This document shows positions 20,584-29,362 of a stretch of DNA of 64,000 nucleotides, piece after piece. Location of the stretch: the NCBI RefSeq assembly GCF_002285265.1, contig NZ_NSJB01000002.1, forward strand, positions 310,001-374,000. Direction: 5' to 3'. The position numbers and the translations under genes are program-made. Numbering within the stretch: position 1 is the stretch's first letter; each line of letters starts with the position of its first letter. The notes below the pieces were generated by a model. That model was not told the DNA's origin, made no database searches, and saw nothing but the letters and a program-made list of their open reading frames with translations. The DNA comes from Vandammella animalimorsus (GTDB lineage Bacteria > Pseudomonadota > Gammaproteobacteria > Burkholderiales > Burkholderiaceae_C).

Positions 20584-21912
20584 ATGCGCCGCTTCGCACC
20601 GATTCGCCTGGCCACGGCCGCCGTGCTGGCCAGCGCCGCCCTGGGCCTGGGCGCCCAGGCCGGCACCGTCACCGTCATCACGCCCTTTCCCAAGGAGCTG
20701 ACCGGGGCCTACAAGGCCGCTTTCGAGAAGGCCCACCCGGACATCAAGCTGGAAATCCTCAACAAAAACACCGTGGCCGGCATTGCCTACGTGCGCGAAT
20801 CGGCCGCAGGCAAGCGCCCCGATGTGTTCTGGGCCAGCGCGCCCGATGCCTTCGAGGTGCTGGCGCAGGGCGAGCTGCTGGAGCAGATCGAGGGCATCGC
20901 CAATGCAGACGTGCCGGCCACTATCGGCAGCTTCCCGGTCAACGACCCCAAGGGCCTGTTTCTCGGCCAGGCGCTGGCCGGCTACGGCATCATGTACAAC
21001 CAGCGCGTGCTCAAGGCCAGAAAGCTCGATGCGCCCAAGACCTGGGCCGACCTGCTGGGGCCGCAGTGGTTCGGCCTGGTGGGGCTGACCTCGCCCTCGC
21101 GCTCGGGTACCACGCACCTGACGGTGGAGACCATCTTGCAGGGCCAGGGCTGGCAGCAGGGCTGGAACACCATGCTGCGCATGAGCGGCAATGCCGCGGC
21201 GCTGACCGACCGCTCCTTCGGCGTGCCCGATGGCATCAACAACGGCCAGTTCGGCGCCGGGCCGGTGATCGACTTCTTTGGTCTGTCGAGCAAGTATTCC
21301 AAGTTCCCGGTGGAGTTCGTCTACCCCGAGGAAACAGCCATCGTGCCGGCCAACATCGGCCTGATCGCCGGCGCGGCCAATGCCGAGGAAGGCAAGAAGT
21401 TCATCGCCTACGCGCTGAGCCAGCAAGGCCAGCAGCTGCTGCTCAAGCCGGAGATCTCGCGCCTGCCGGTGCTGCCGTATGACAAGCTCACCGGCGTGCC
21501 CGAGGGCTACCCCAACCCGCAGCAGATTGCCGCGCGCAGCAAGGTGCAGTTCGACGTCAATCTCTCCAAGAGCCGCTACTTCATCGTGCAGTCGCTGTTC
21601 GACCAGACCATCACCTTCCGCCTGGACGACTTGCGCAGCGCCACCAAGGCCATCCACGAGGCCGAGGCCAGGCTACAGAAAGCGCCCAGCGAGCAGGGCC
21701 AGAAACTGCTCGACGAGGCCAAGCAGCTGGCCTTCTCGCCCGTCATCAGCGCCGAGCAGGCCGCAGACAAGGAGCTGCAGGCGCTGTTTGCCGCCGACAA
21801 GAAGGACGCGCAGGTCAACCAGCAGCTGTCCAAACTGCAGGGCGAGTGGAACAGCCAGGCCAAGGCCAATTACGAAAAAGCCACGGAGCTGGCCAAGCAG
21901 GCAGGCCGCTGA
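20584..21912 (+). CDS. Ferric/polyamine-type ABC transporter substrate-binding protein
   Basis: This 442-residue periplasmic protein has a signal peptide ending near 'ALGLGAQAG' (about residue 26) and a type II binding fold. Visible blocks are 'VTVITPFPKELTGAYKAAFE', 'GKRPDVFWASAPDAFEVL', 'GYGIMYNQRVL', 'TWADLLGPQWFGLVGLTSPSRSGTTH' (in pieces) and 'PANIGLIAGAANAEEGKKFIAYALS'. The family (AfuA/FbpA, also PgtC-like) takes up ferric iron, phosphonates, phosphoglycerate or polyamines. The C-terminal 110 residues form an extra helical region longer than in iron-binding FbpA proteins, so a ferric ligand is not certain. A GGAG ribosome site precedes the ATG. Its TGA stop is the left flank of a MITE-like element. 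Confidence 0.88.
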   Translation: MRRFAPIRLATAAVLASAALGLGAQAGTVTVITPFPKELTGAYKAAFEKAHPDIKLEILNKNTVAGIAYVRESAAGKRPDVFWASAPDAFEVLAQGELLEQIEGIANADVPATIGSFPVNDPKGLFLGQALAGYGIMYNQRVLKARKLDAPKTWADLLGPQWFGLVGLTSPSRSGTTHLTVETILQGQGWQQGWNTMLRMSGNAAALTDRSFGVPDGINNGQFGAGPVIDFFGLSSKYSKFPVEFVYPEETAIVPANIGLIAGAANAEEGKKFIAYALSQQGQQLLLKPEISRLPVLPYDKLTGVPEGYPNPQQIAARSKVQFDVNLSKSRYFIVQSLFDQTITFRLDDLRSATKAIHEAEARLQKAPSEQGQKLLDEAKQLAFSPVISAEQAADKELQALFAADKKDAQVNQQLSKLQGEWNSQAKANYEKATELAKQAGR

Positions 21913-22072
21913 GAGCCTGTTCAAAATCTCGGCGCGAGTGGGCAAGAAGCGGTTTGGGGTGGGCTGCAAGGCGCAAAACGCAGCCATAGCTGGGCTATGG
22001 CGAGGCTTTGCAACGCGGCAGAGCGCCCAAATCCGCTCTCTTGACCGCCGTGCAAAGATTTTGAACAGGCTC
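21913..22072. mobile_element. Palindromic MITE-like element, copy 1
   Basis: A 160-base element begins GAGCCTGTTCAAAATCT and ends with its exact complement, a perfect 17-base terminal inverted repeat (18 when the flanking A/T is counted). Inner segments are also imperfectly inverted, and a central hairpin GCCATAGC-TGG-GCTATGGC sits at 21983-22001. It is flanked by TGA on both sides (21910-21912 and 22073-22075), and the left TGA is the stop codon of the binding-protein gene. It has no plausible gene of its own. A related copy lies at 30241-30402. Confidence 0.8.
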
Positions 22073-22196
22073 TGAGAGGCCCAGAGCGGCTTGAGCCATG
22101 CCTGGGGCGCTGGCTGCCTGCGCCCCAGGCATGGCCGCATGAACCCACTGTGCGCAGGCCTTGCCCGCCGCGCACCTTTTTCACTTCCTTCTGCCT

Positions 22197-23903
22197 ATGT
22201 CTTCTACCGCATCGGCCCCTTGGCCCAAGGGGGTAGCGCTGGCGGCCTTGCTGGTGCTGGCCTTTCTGGGCCTGTTTCTGGTGGTGCCCGTGGGCACGGT
22301 GTTCTACACCGCGTTCGTCGATGGCAATGGCGTGCCCACGCTGGGGCATTTCAGCGCCTTCATGCAGCAGCCGCTGCTCAAGGAATCTTTTTTCAACAGC
22401 CTGTACGTGGCGCTGGCGGCCACGCTGGTGGCCTCGCTGATTGCCGTGCCGCTGGCCTATCTGACGGTGCGCTTTCGCTTCCGCGGCGCGCTGGCCATTC
22501 AAACGCTGGGCGTGCTGCCGCTGATCATGCCGCCCTTCGTCGGCGCGGTGGCCATGCAGCTGATCTTCGGGCGCGCGGGCTCGCTGAACCTGTTGCTCGA
22601 TGAACACCTTGGCTTGACCATCCCCGTGATGGAGGGGCTCACGGGCATCGTCTTCGTGGAGTCGCTGCACTACTTTCCCTTCATCCTGATGAACCTGACC
22701 ATGGCGCTGCGCAACATCGACGGCGCGATGGAGGAGGCGGCCGTGAACCTGGGCGCCAAGGGCTGGCGCCTGTTCTGGCGCGTGATCTTCCCGCTGGGGC
22801 TGCCGGGCTACATCGCCGGGGCCTCGCTGGTGTTCGTGAAGGTGTTCGACGACCTGGGCACGCCGCTGGTCATGGGCGTGACCAACATGCTGGCGCCGCA
22901 GGCCTATCTGCGCATCACCCAAGTGGGGCTGGACGACCCGCTGGGCTACGTCATCAGCGTCATCATGATTGCCTTTTCCATCCTGGCGCTGTGGCTCTCG
23001 GCGCGGGTCATGAAGGGGCGCGACTACTCCACGCTGCAAAAGGGCGGCAGCGCCATCGAGCAGCGCCGGCTCACGCGCTGGCAAAGCGCGCTGGCCTATG
23101 CCTGGATCGCGCTGGTGCTGCTGCTGGTGCTCTCGCCGCACCTGGGCGTGCTGCTGCTGTCGCTGGCCACGGTGTGGAGCTATGCGCCGCTGCCCGATGG
23201 CTACACGCTGGCGCACTACGCGGCGGTGTTCAGCGAATCCAAGGGCATGATCGGCAACACCTTGCTGTACTGCGGCCTGGCCGCCGGGCTGGACGTGGTG
23301 CTGGGCACGGCCATCGCCTACATCATGTTGCGCAGCAAGCTGCCGGCGCGCCAGTGGCTCGATTGGATCGCCTCGGCCGCGCTGGCCGTGCCCGGCATCG
23401 TGCTGGCCATTGGCTACATGCGCACCTTCCGCAACGTGGAGATCCCCTTCACCGACGTTGGCCTGACCAGCACCTGGCTGCTGATCATGATCGCCTACGC
23501 CGTGCGCCGCCTGCCGTATGCGCTGCGCTCGTGCGTGGCGGCGCTGCAGCAGGTGCACATCTCGCTGGAGGAGGCCGCCGCCAGCGTGGGCGCCAGCCGC
23601 ATGCGCACCGTGCAGCGCGTGGTCGTGCCGCTGATGGCCGGGGGCATTCTGGCCGGCTTCGTCACCAGCTTCATCACCGCCGCCGTGGAGCTCTCGGCCA
23701 CCATCATGCTGGTCACCAAGGACAGCGACGCGCCCATGAGCTACGGCATTTACCTGTACATGCAAAGCGCCTCGGGCCGCGGCCCTGGCGCCGCCCTGGG
23801 CGTGCTGGCCGTGCTGGCCGTGGCCGTGGGCACGTATGCATCGCACCTCATCGTCGAGCGGGCCTCCTCGCGCTTTCGGCCCGCGCAAAACCAAGAGAGC
23901 TGA
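22197..23903 (+). CDS. Ferric/polyamine-type ABC transporter permease (fused two-domain)
   Basis: This 568-residue inner-membrane protein has about 12 hydrophobic helices, being two FbpB/PotB-like permease halves fused in tandem. The first half holds the cytoplasmic coupling loop 'EEAAVNLGAKGWRLFWRVIFPLGLPG' (in pieces) and the second 'EEAAASVGASRMRTVQRVVVPLMAGG' (in pieces); each EAA loop contacts the ATPase. The ATG at 22197 is preferred to an in-frame TTG at 22161. It is separated from its binding-protein gene by a 160-base inverted-repeat element, which could reduce co-transcription, and is followed 3 bases later by the ATPase gene. Confidence 0.92.
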   Translation: MSSTASAPWPKGVALAALLVLAFLGLFLVVPVGTVFYTAFVDGNGVPTLGHFSAFMQQPLLKESFFNSLYVALAATLVASLIAVPLAYLTVRFRFRGALAIQTLGVLPLIMPPFVGAVAMQLIFGRAGSLNLLLDEHLGLTIPVMEGLTGIVFVESLHYFPFILMNLTMALRNIDGAMEEAAVNLGAKGWRLFWRVIFPLGLPGYIAGASLVFVKVFDDLGTPLVMGVTNMLAPQAYLRITQVGLDDPLGYVISVIMIAFSILALWLSARVMKGRDYSTLQKGGSAIEQRRLTRWQSALAYAWIALVLLLVLSPHLGVLLLSLATVWSYAPLPDGYTLAHYAAVFSESKGMIGNTLLYCGLAAGLDVVLGTAIAYIMLRSKLPARQWLDWIASAALAVPGIVLAIGYMRTFRNVEIPFTDVGLTSTWLLIMIAYAVRRLPYALRSCVAALQQVHISLEEAAASVGASRMRTVQRVVVPLMAGGILAGFVTSFITAAVELSATIMLVTKDSDAPMSYGIYLYMQSASGRGPGAALGVLAVLAVAVGTYASHLIVERASSRFRPAQNQES

Positions 23904-23906
23904 GCC

Positions 23907-24998
23907 ATGAAAAAAGTCAGCGTCGAGTGCCGCAACATCCGCCTTGCCTATGGCAAGACCGAAGTGCTCAAGGACATCAACCTGCACATCGAGGCCGGGG
24001 AGTTCTTCGCCCTGCTCGGGCCCTCGGGCTCGGGCAAATCCACGCTGCTGCGGCTGATTGCCGGCTTCAACCAGCACCAAAGCGGCCAGCTGCTGGTCGA
24101 TGGCCAGGACATCAGCCGCGTGCCGCCGCACAAGCGCAACATCGGCATGGTGTTCCAGAGCTACGCGCTGTGGCCGCACATGACGGTGTGGGACAACGTG
24201 GCCTTTGGCCTGGTCGAGCGCCGCGCCAGCCGCGACGAAATCCGCCGCAAGGTCGCCGCCGCGCTGGAGACCGTGGGCCTGCAGCACCTGGCCAAGCGCC
24301 GCCCCAATGAGCTCTCGGGCGGGCAGCAGCAGCGCGTGGCGCTGGCGCGCACCATCGTCATCGAGCCGCAGGTGCTGCTGCTGGACGAACCCTTGTCCAA
24401 TCTGGACAAAAACCTGCGCGTGCAAATGCGCCAGGAGCTGCTGTCGCTGCAGCGGCGCCTGGGCATCACCACCATCTTCGTCACCCACGATCAGGAGGAG
24501 GCCATGACCACCGCCGACCGCATGGCCGTGATGGACCAGGGCGTGGTGCAGCAAGTGGGCAGCCCGGCGGCGCTGTACGACTACCCGGTCAACCGCTTCG
24601 TGGCCGATTTCGTCGGCACCATGAACGTGCTGCCCGGCCAGGTGCGCCAGCGCAGCGCCGGGCGCATCGTGCTGGGCATCGACGGCCTGGGCGAGCTGGC
24701 CCTGCCCGCCAGCGCCGAGACCAGCAGCGGCCAGGACGCGCTGGTGCTGAGCTTTCGCCCGCACACCGTGCGCATCCAGGCCGAGGGCAGCGATGGCGAT
24801 GCCGACTGCATCTGGATTGCCGGCGTGGTCGAGCGCAGCGAGTTCCTGGGCGAATTCACCCGCTACGAAGTGCGCGTGGGCGAGCAGCTCACCGTCACGG
24901 CCGACCAATCGCACCGCGCCGGCGCCAGCCCCTTCGCCCCCGGAGAGGCCGTGCGCATGGGGCTGGAGCCCTCGCAAATCCGGCTGCTGCCGGTGTAA
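23907..24998 (+). CDS. Ferric/polyamine-type ABC transporter ATP-binding protein
   Basis: This 363-residue nucleotide-binding subunit powers the upstream permease. Motifs are Walker A 'GPSGSGKST', Q-loop 'MVFQSYALWPHMTV', signature 'LSGGQQQRVALART', Walker B 'VLLLDEPLSNLD' and H-loop 'VTHDQEEAM'. The last 110 residues form a TOBE domain ('LSFRPHTVRIQ', 'EFLGEFTRYEVRVG'). The aromatic Y-A-L-W-P signature fits the FbpC/PotA group. The gene starts 3 bases after the permease stop. Confidence 0.95.
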   Translation: MKKVSVECRNIRLAYGKTEVLKDINLHIEAGEFFALLGPSGSGKSTLLRLIAGFNQHQSGQLLVDGQDISRVPPHKRNIGMVFQSYALWPHMTVWDNVAFGLVERRASRDEIRRKVAAALETVGLQHLAKRRPNELSGGQQQRVALARTIVIEPQVLLLDEPLSNLDKNLRVQMRQELLSLQRRLGITTIFVTHDQEEAMTTADRMAVMDQGVVQQVGSPAALYDYPVNRFVADFVGTMNVLPGQVRQRSAGRIVLGIDGLGELALPASAETSSGQDALVLSFRPHTVRIQAEGSDGDADCIWIAGVVERSEFLGEFTRYEVRVGEQLTVTADQSHRAGASPFAPGEAVRMGLEPSQIRLLPV

Positions 24999-25052
24999 GC
25001 GTCTGTTCAAGCAACATCCGCTTCACGGCCCTGCAGCGCGGGGCCGCGGCCG

Positions 25053-26219
25053 TCACAGCAGCACCAGGTTGTCGCGGTGCACCATCTCGGGCTCGGCCAC
25101 GTAGCCCAGCAGGGCCTCGATGGCTTCGGAGGGCTGGCGGCAGAGCTTGCGCGCCTCCTGGTCGCTGTAGTTGGCCAGGCCGCGCGCCACGTGCTGGCCT
25201 TGCTCGTCCTCGATGGCGATGACCTCGCCGCGCGTGAAGCGGCCCTTGACCTGCACCATGCCCACTGGCAGCAGGCTTTTGCCCTCGTGGCGCAGCTTGC
25301 GCGCCGCGCCCGCGTCGATGACCACGCTGCCATGCCATTGCAGGTGGTCGGCAATCCACTGCTTGCGCGCCTGCAGCTTGTGCATGGGCGCGTACAGCAG
25401 CGAGCCGATGCCATGCTCGCCAGCCATCAGGCGCGGCAGGATGTCCGGCTCGCGGCCCCAGGCGATGATGGTCGAGGCGCCCGAGCGCGCCGCGCGCTTG
25501 GCCGCCAGGATTTTGGTGAGCATGCCGCCGGTGCCAATGGCGCTGCCGGCGCCGCCGGCCATGGCCTCCAGCGCCGGATCGCCGGCCTGGGCCAGCTGCA
25601 CCTTGGTGGCCTCGGGGTGCTTGCGCGGATCGGCGGTGTAAAAGCCGTTCTGGTCGGTGAGGATGATGAGCAGGTCGGCCACCACCAAATTGGCCACCAG
25701 CGCGCCCAGCGTGTCGTTGTCGCCAAAGCGGATTTCGTCGTTGACGACCGTGTCGTTCTCGTTGATGACCGGCACGATGCCGCGCTTGAGCAGCGTCAGC
25801 AGCGTCACGCGCGCGTTCAGGTAGCGCTCGCGGTCGGCCATGTCCGCGTGCGTGAGCAGCACCTGGGCGCTGCCCAGCTGGTATTGGCGCAGCATGGTCT
25901 CGTACATCTGCACCAGGCCCATCTGGCCCACGGCGGCGGCGGCCTGCAGCTCGTGCAGCTCGCGCGGGCGCTTGCTCATGCCCATGCGCTTCATGCCCTC
26001 GGCAATGGCGCCGCTGGAGACCATGATGACCTCGCGCCGCTCCTGCCCGGGCGCGCCGTGCACGATGTGGCTGAGCTGGCGCGCCCATTCGCTGATGGCC
26101 TCGGCATCCAGGCCCTGGCCCTGGTTGGTCACCAGGCTGGAGCCGACCTTGACGACGATGCGCCGGGCGCGGCGCACGCTGTCCCACGGGGAAGAGGAGG
26201 TCTCGGCAGAAGAGGCCAT
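25053..26219 (-). CDS. proB: Glutamate 5-kinase
   Basis: This 388-residue enzyme phosphorylates glutamate in the first step of proline synthesis and is normally feedback-inhibited by proline. It has an amino-acid-kinase domain ('[15 protein letters not shown]', '[13 protein letters not shown]', 'PVINENDTV', '[15 protein letters not shown]', 'GTGGMLTKI') and a C-terminal PUA domain ('[24 protein letters not shown]', in pieces). The ATG at 26219 begins shortly before the kinase core; the longer frame to 26264 adds an unconserved leader. It lacks the usual proA or obgE neighbours within the window. Confidence 0.96.
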   Translation of the reverse strand: MASSAETSSSPWDSVRRARRIVVKVGSSLVTNQGQGLDAEAISEWARQLSHIVHGAPGQERREVIMVSSGAIAEGMKRMGMSKRPRELHELQAAAAVGQMGLVQMYETMLRQYQLGSAQVLLTHADMADRERYLNARVTLLTLLKRGIVPVINENDTVVNDEIRFGDNDTLGALVANLVVADLLIILTDQNGFYTADPRKHPEATKVQLAQAGDPALEAMAGGAGSAIGTGGMLTKILAAKRAARSGASTIIAWGREPDILPRLMAGEHGIGSLLYAPMHKLQARKQWIADHLQWHGSVVIDAGAARKLRHEGKSLLPVGMVQVKGRFTRGEVIAIEDEQGQHVARGLANYSDQEARKLCRQPSEAIEALLGYVAEPEMVHRDNLVLL

Positions 26220-26275
26220 GGCGAGAGAGGGCAGAAGAAGCAAAAGCCGGAAATTGTGGCACAAAGCCCGCTGCC

Positions 26276-26341
26276 GAATGGTCGCCGATTGACCGCCGAT
26301 TGGCCGGTGATTGGCCGGTGATCGACCGCCGATCTGCCGAC
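26276..26341. repeat. Five to six tandem 11-bp units between proB and selU
   Basis: Successive 11-base units of the form GATTGRCCGSY start at 26287, 26298, 26309, 26320 and 26331, with a degenerate one at 26276. Units 2 and 3 are identical; the others differ by one to three bases. The spacing equals about one helical turn. The array lies upstream of proB. Confidence 0.75.
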
Positions 26342-26423
26342 CCCATGCACCTCAACCCACCAGGCGTTGCCGGCGCCGCAGACCGCGCCCCACACGCTGG
26401 CACAGCCACTTGGGTGGAACGCG

Positions 26424-27485
26424 CTACGCCTCGCTGGCCAGAATGGCCGCGCCCGCCGCCGCCAGCGCAGCGGGCGTGCGCTGGGGCAGCGCCACCGCCT
26501 GCGCGCTGTCAAAACGCGTGAAGTTGCGCCGGGTGGAGCGCTCGTAGCCCGGGTCGTAGTGCTGCGCCAGCAGCGCGCGCACCACGGCCTCAATCTGGCC
26601 TGCGCGCACCTGGGCCTGCCAGGCCTCGACGGTGGCGCGCCCGCGCAGCGCGGTGAGCGTCTGCAGGCGGCTGCAGAAGAATTCCGGGTCCTGCACGAAG
26701 AAGGGGTAGTCCTCCAGCAACAGGGCCACGCGCTCGTCCTCTGCCAGCTGCACGTGCAGGCAATCGCTGGCGCGCATGGCCTGCACCAGCGCATCAGGCA
26801 GGGTGCAGTTGCCCACTTTCTTGCTTTCGGCCTCCACGTACACGGGCCGCGCGGCGTCAAAGCCGCGCAGCGCCTGCCAGATGCGCATCTCGAACTGCTT
26901 TTGCGAAGGCTGGGGCTGGCCCGGGATCAGCCCCAGCACCGAGGCGCGGTGGCTGGCCAGCGCCTCCAGATCCAGCACCTGCGCGCCCTGCGCGGCCAGG
27001 GCCTGCAGCAGCCGCGTCTTGCCCGAGCCGGTGGGGCCGCACAGCACGCGGTAGCGCAGGCGCGCCGCGTGCTGCGGCAAATCGGCCAGCATGGCCTGGC
27101 GAAAGGCCTTGTAGCCGCCCTCGATGCGCTGCACGTGAAAGCCGATCTGCCCCAGCACCAGCGCCAGCGCGCCGCTGCGCTGGCCGCCGCGCCAGCAGTA
27201 CACCAGCGGCCGCCAGTGCTTGGGCAGCGCCTGCACATGCTGCTCGATGTGGCGCGCGATGTTGGCCGCCGCCAGGCCCGCGCCCAGCTTGCGCGCCTCG
27301 AACGCGCCGACCTGCTTGAACACCGTGCCCACGCGGGCGCGCTGCTCGTCGTCCAGCGAGGGCCAGTTCACCGCGCCGGGCAGGCGATCGTGGGCAAACT
27401 CGCTGGGGCTGCGCGCATCGATGATGGCGCTGAACTCGCCCAGGCGGGCCAGCGCCTGGGCGGCGGAAATTTCTTGAACACTCAT
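26424..27485 (-). CDS. selU: tRNA 2-selenouridine synthase
   Basis: This 353-residue enzyme replaces 2-thiouridine sulfur at the wobble position of certain tRNAs with selenium, using selenophosphate. An N-terminal rhodanese domain ('AIIDARSPSEFAHDRLPGAVNWP', in pieces) carries the catalytic cysteine in 'LVYCWRGGQRSG'. A P-loop 'LCGPTGSGKTRLL' starts the C-terminal nucleotide-binding domain, which binds geranyl/seleno intermediates. Start at 27485, where the rhodanese domain begins; upstream codons are unconserved. The selenophosphate synthetase gene is not in this window. Confidence 0.95.
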   Translation of the reverse strand: MSVQEISAAQALARLGEFSAIIDARSPSEFAHDRLPGAVNWPSLDDEQRARVGTVFKQVGAFEARKLGAGLAAANIARHIEQHVQALPKHWRPLVYCWRGGQRSGALALVLGQIGFHVQRIEGGYKAFRQAMLADLPQHAARLRYRVLCGPTGSGKTRLLQALAAQGAQVLDLEALASHRASVLGLIPGQPQPSQKQFEMRIWQALRGFDAARPVYVEAESKKVGNCTLPDALVQAMRASDCLHVQLAEDERVALLLEDYPFFVQDPEFFCSRLQTLTALRGRATVEAWQAQVRAGQIEAVVRALLAQHYDPGYERSTRRNFTRFDSAQAVALPQRTPAALAAAGAAILASEA

Positions 27486-27771
27486 GGATGGGGCAGAACA
27501 GACCAGGCCGGGGCGGGCCACAGCGGCGCAGCCGTTGCGGCCAATGCGGCCAGGGGTTGTTGGGATACGGTTTGCGAAGCGGTTTTTCGCAGTCAAAGCC
27601 GCAGATGCGAGGCGAAAATGCACGCAGGCTTGTGTACCGTGCTGGCGTTCTCAACGCAGCAAATGCGCAAGTTTGACCGAAACCAGCGCCGCCATACTGC
27701 ATTTCGACCGCCGCCCAGTGGCGCCAGCCTGCTGCGCCACGGCCCTGATCCCCAACCGGCAAACAACAAAC

Positions 27772-28473
27772 ATGAAGCATACGACGAGCGACCCGCGCCA
27801 CCGACGGGCCGCAGCCTTCGACCCGGCACGCCGGCGCACGCTGCGCTGGGCCACCGCCGCAGCGGCCGCCCCTGCGCTGCTGGCCGCGCTGGCCGCCTGC
27901 GGGCGGCGGCGCGCCAAGGCGCAGCCCGTGCCCGCCGGCGCCGCCGTGCTGGCGCTGGGCGATTCGCTCACCCAGGGCGTGGGCGCCAGCGCCGAGCAGG
28001 CCTTCCCTGCCCTGCTGGCGCAGGCCACGGGCTGGCAGGTCGTCAACGCTGGCGTCTCGGGCGACACCAGCGCCCAGGCACTGGCCCGCCTGCCCGTGCT
28101 GCTGCAGCAGCACCGCCCGCAGCTGGTCATCGTCGGCATTGGCGGCAATGATTTTCTGCGCCGCCAGTCCACCAGCCAGACCAAGCAGAACATCACGCGC
28201 ATCGTCCAGGCCTGCCTGGATGCTGGCGCGCAGGTGCTGCTGGTGGCCATCCCCGGCCTGGGGCTGCTGGCCACGGCCGGCCTGCTCAGCGACCACGCCA
28301 TGTACGAGGAAATCGCCGACGAACTGGGCGTGCCGCTGCTGGCCGATGCCTGGGCGCAGGTGCTCTCCGAGCCGCAGCTGCGCTCGGACCAGATCCACGC
28401 CAATGCCCAGGGCTACGCCGTGTTCGCCGACAAATTGCTCGCCGGCCTGCGCGCCCAGGGGCTGCTGCGTTGA
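27772..28473 (+). CDS. GDSL-family arylesterase/lysophospholipase (TesA-like), probable lipoprotein
   Basis: This 233-residue SGNH hydrolase is related to TesA arylesterases. The nucleophile block is 'LALGDSLTQGVGAS', the oxyanion Asn is in 'VGIGGNDFLRR', and the catalytic Asp/His pair is in 'RSDQIHANAQGY'. The N-terminus has a twin-arginine-like stretch, a hydrophobic core and 'LLAALAACGRR', which fits a lipoprotein signal with the lipidated Cys near residue 43. It should act in the periplasm or membrane on short esters or lysolipids. Its TGA stop is the first three bases of a 14-base sequence identical to the end of the MITE-like elements. Confidence 0.9.
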   Translation: MKHTTSDPRHRRAAAFDPARRRTLRWATAAAAAPALLAALAACGRRRAKAQPVPAGAAVLALGDSLTQGVGASAEQAFPALLAQATGWQVVNAGVSGDTSAQALARLPVLLQQHRPQLVIVGIGGNDFLRRQSTSQTKQNITRIVQACLDAGAQVLLVAIPGLGLLATAGLLSDHAMYEEIADELGVPLLADAWAQVLSEPQLRSDQIHANAQGYAVFADKLLAGLRAQGLLR

Positions 28474-28495
28474 ACAGGCTCTGAAACCACCGGCC

Positions 28496-29362
28496 ATGCA
28501 CACCACCATCACCCTAGGTCCCCTGGTCTTCCCAGCGCAATTGCTGCTGCTGGCCCTGTGCGTTGCCACCGGCCTGGCATGGGCGCGCTGGCGCAGTCGC
28601 GCCCGCCCGCGCCAGGAGCAGCAGGCCCTCTCGCGCACGCTGCACCAGGCCCTGTGGATGGGCCTGCTGGCGGCGCGGCTGGGCTTTGTGCTGCAGTACC
28701 ACCAGGCCTACCTGGCACACCCCTGGAGCGTGATCGACATCCGCGATGGCGGCTGGTCGCCCTGGGCGGGGCTGATGGCCGCCTGGTTCTACGCCATGCT
28801 GGCCACCGCCCAGACGCGCCAACGCCAGCGCCAGCTCATCGCGCCCATGGCGGCGGCCAGCCTGCTGTGGGTCGGCGGCCAGGCCGCGCTGCTGTGGCAG
28901 GCCCCCGGGCTGGGCAGCCTGCCGGCGCTCACCGCCCCATCGCTGCAAGGGCCGATGCAATCGCTGCAATGCCTGCAGGGCCGGCCGGCCGTGGTCAACC
29001 TCTGGGCCACCTGGTGCCCGCATTGCCGCAACGAAATGCCGCTGCTGGCCCAGGCCCAGGCCGAGCACCCGCAGGTGCAGTTCGTCTTCGTCAACCAGGG
29101 CGAAACCGCCCAGACCATCGCCCGATTCCTGCGCAACCACCGCCTGCCCATAGACCCCGTCTGGCTGGACGCCAAAGGCGAGCTGGCGCGCCACTACGGC
29201 CAGCCGGGCCTGCCGCTGACGCTGTTTTTCGACGCCAACGGCCAACTGGCCAGCAGCCGCGTCGGTGCCCTGTCCGCCGCCAGCCTGCAGCAGCGCATCC
29301 AGGCGCTGCGCCACAACGCCCCGCCGGGCCAGGGCAGGCCCGCGCAAGGCAAGGACTGCTGA
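28496..29362 (+). CDS. Membrane-anchored thioredoxin-like (TlpA-type) disulfide reductase
   Basis: This 288-residue protein has an N-terminal membrane part of about four hydrophobic segments (roughly residues 8-30, 52-68, 82-102, 112-132) that recalls a diacylglyceryl-transferase-like region. A periplasmic thioredoxin fold follows, with 'AVVNLWATWCPHCRNEMPLL' (CPHC active site) and 'GQPGLPLTLFFDANGQL' with the cis-Pro. It probably reduces or isomerises disulfides in the periplasm. Four transmembrane segments fused to a TlpA domain is less usual than one anchor helix. The stop overlaps the start of the AraC regulator. Confidence 0.85.
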   Translation: MHTTITLGPLVFPAQLLLLALCVATGLAWARWRSRARPRQEQQALSRTLHQALWMGLLAARLGFVLQYHQAYLAHPWSVIDIRDGGWSPWAGLMAAWFYAMLATAQTRQRQRQLIAPMAAASLLWVGGQAALLWQAPGLGSLPALTAPSLQGPMQSLQCLQGRPAVVNLWATWCPHCRNEMPLLAQAQAEHPQVQFVFVNQGETAQTIARFLRNHRLPIDPVWLDAKGELARHYGQPGLPLTLFFDANGQLASSRVGALSAASLQQRIQALRHNAPPGQGRPAQGKDC

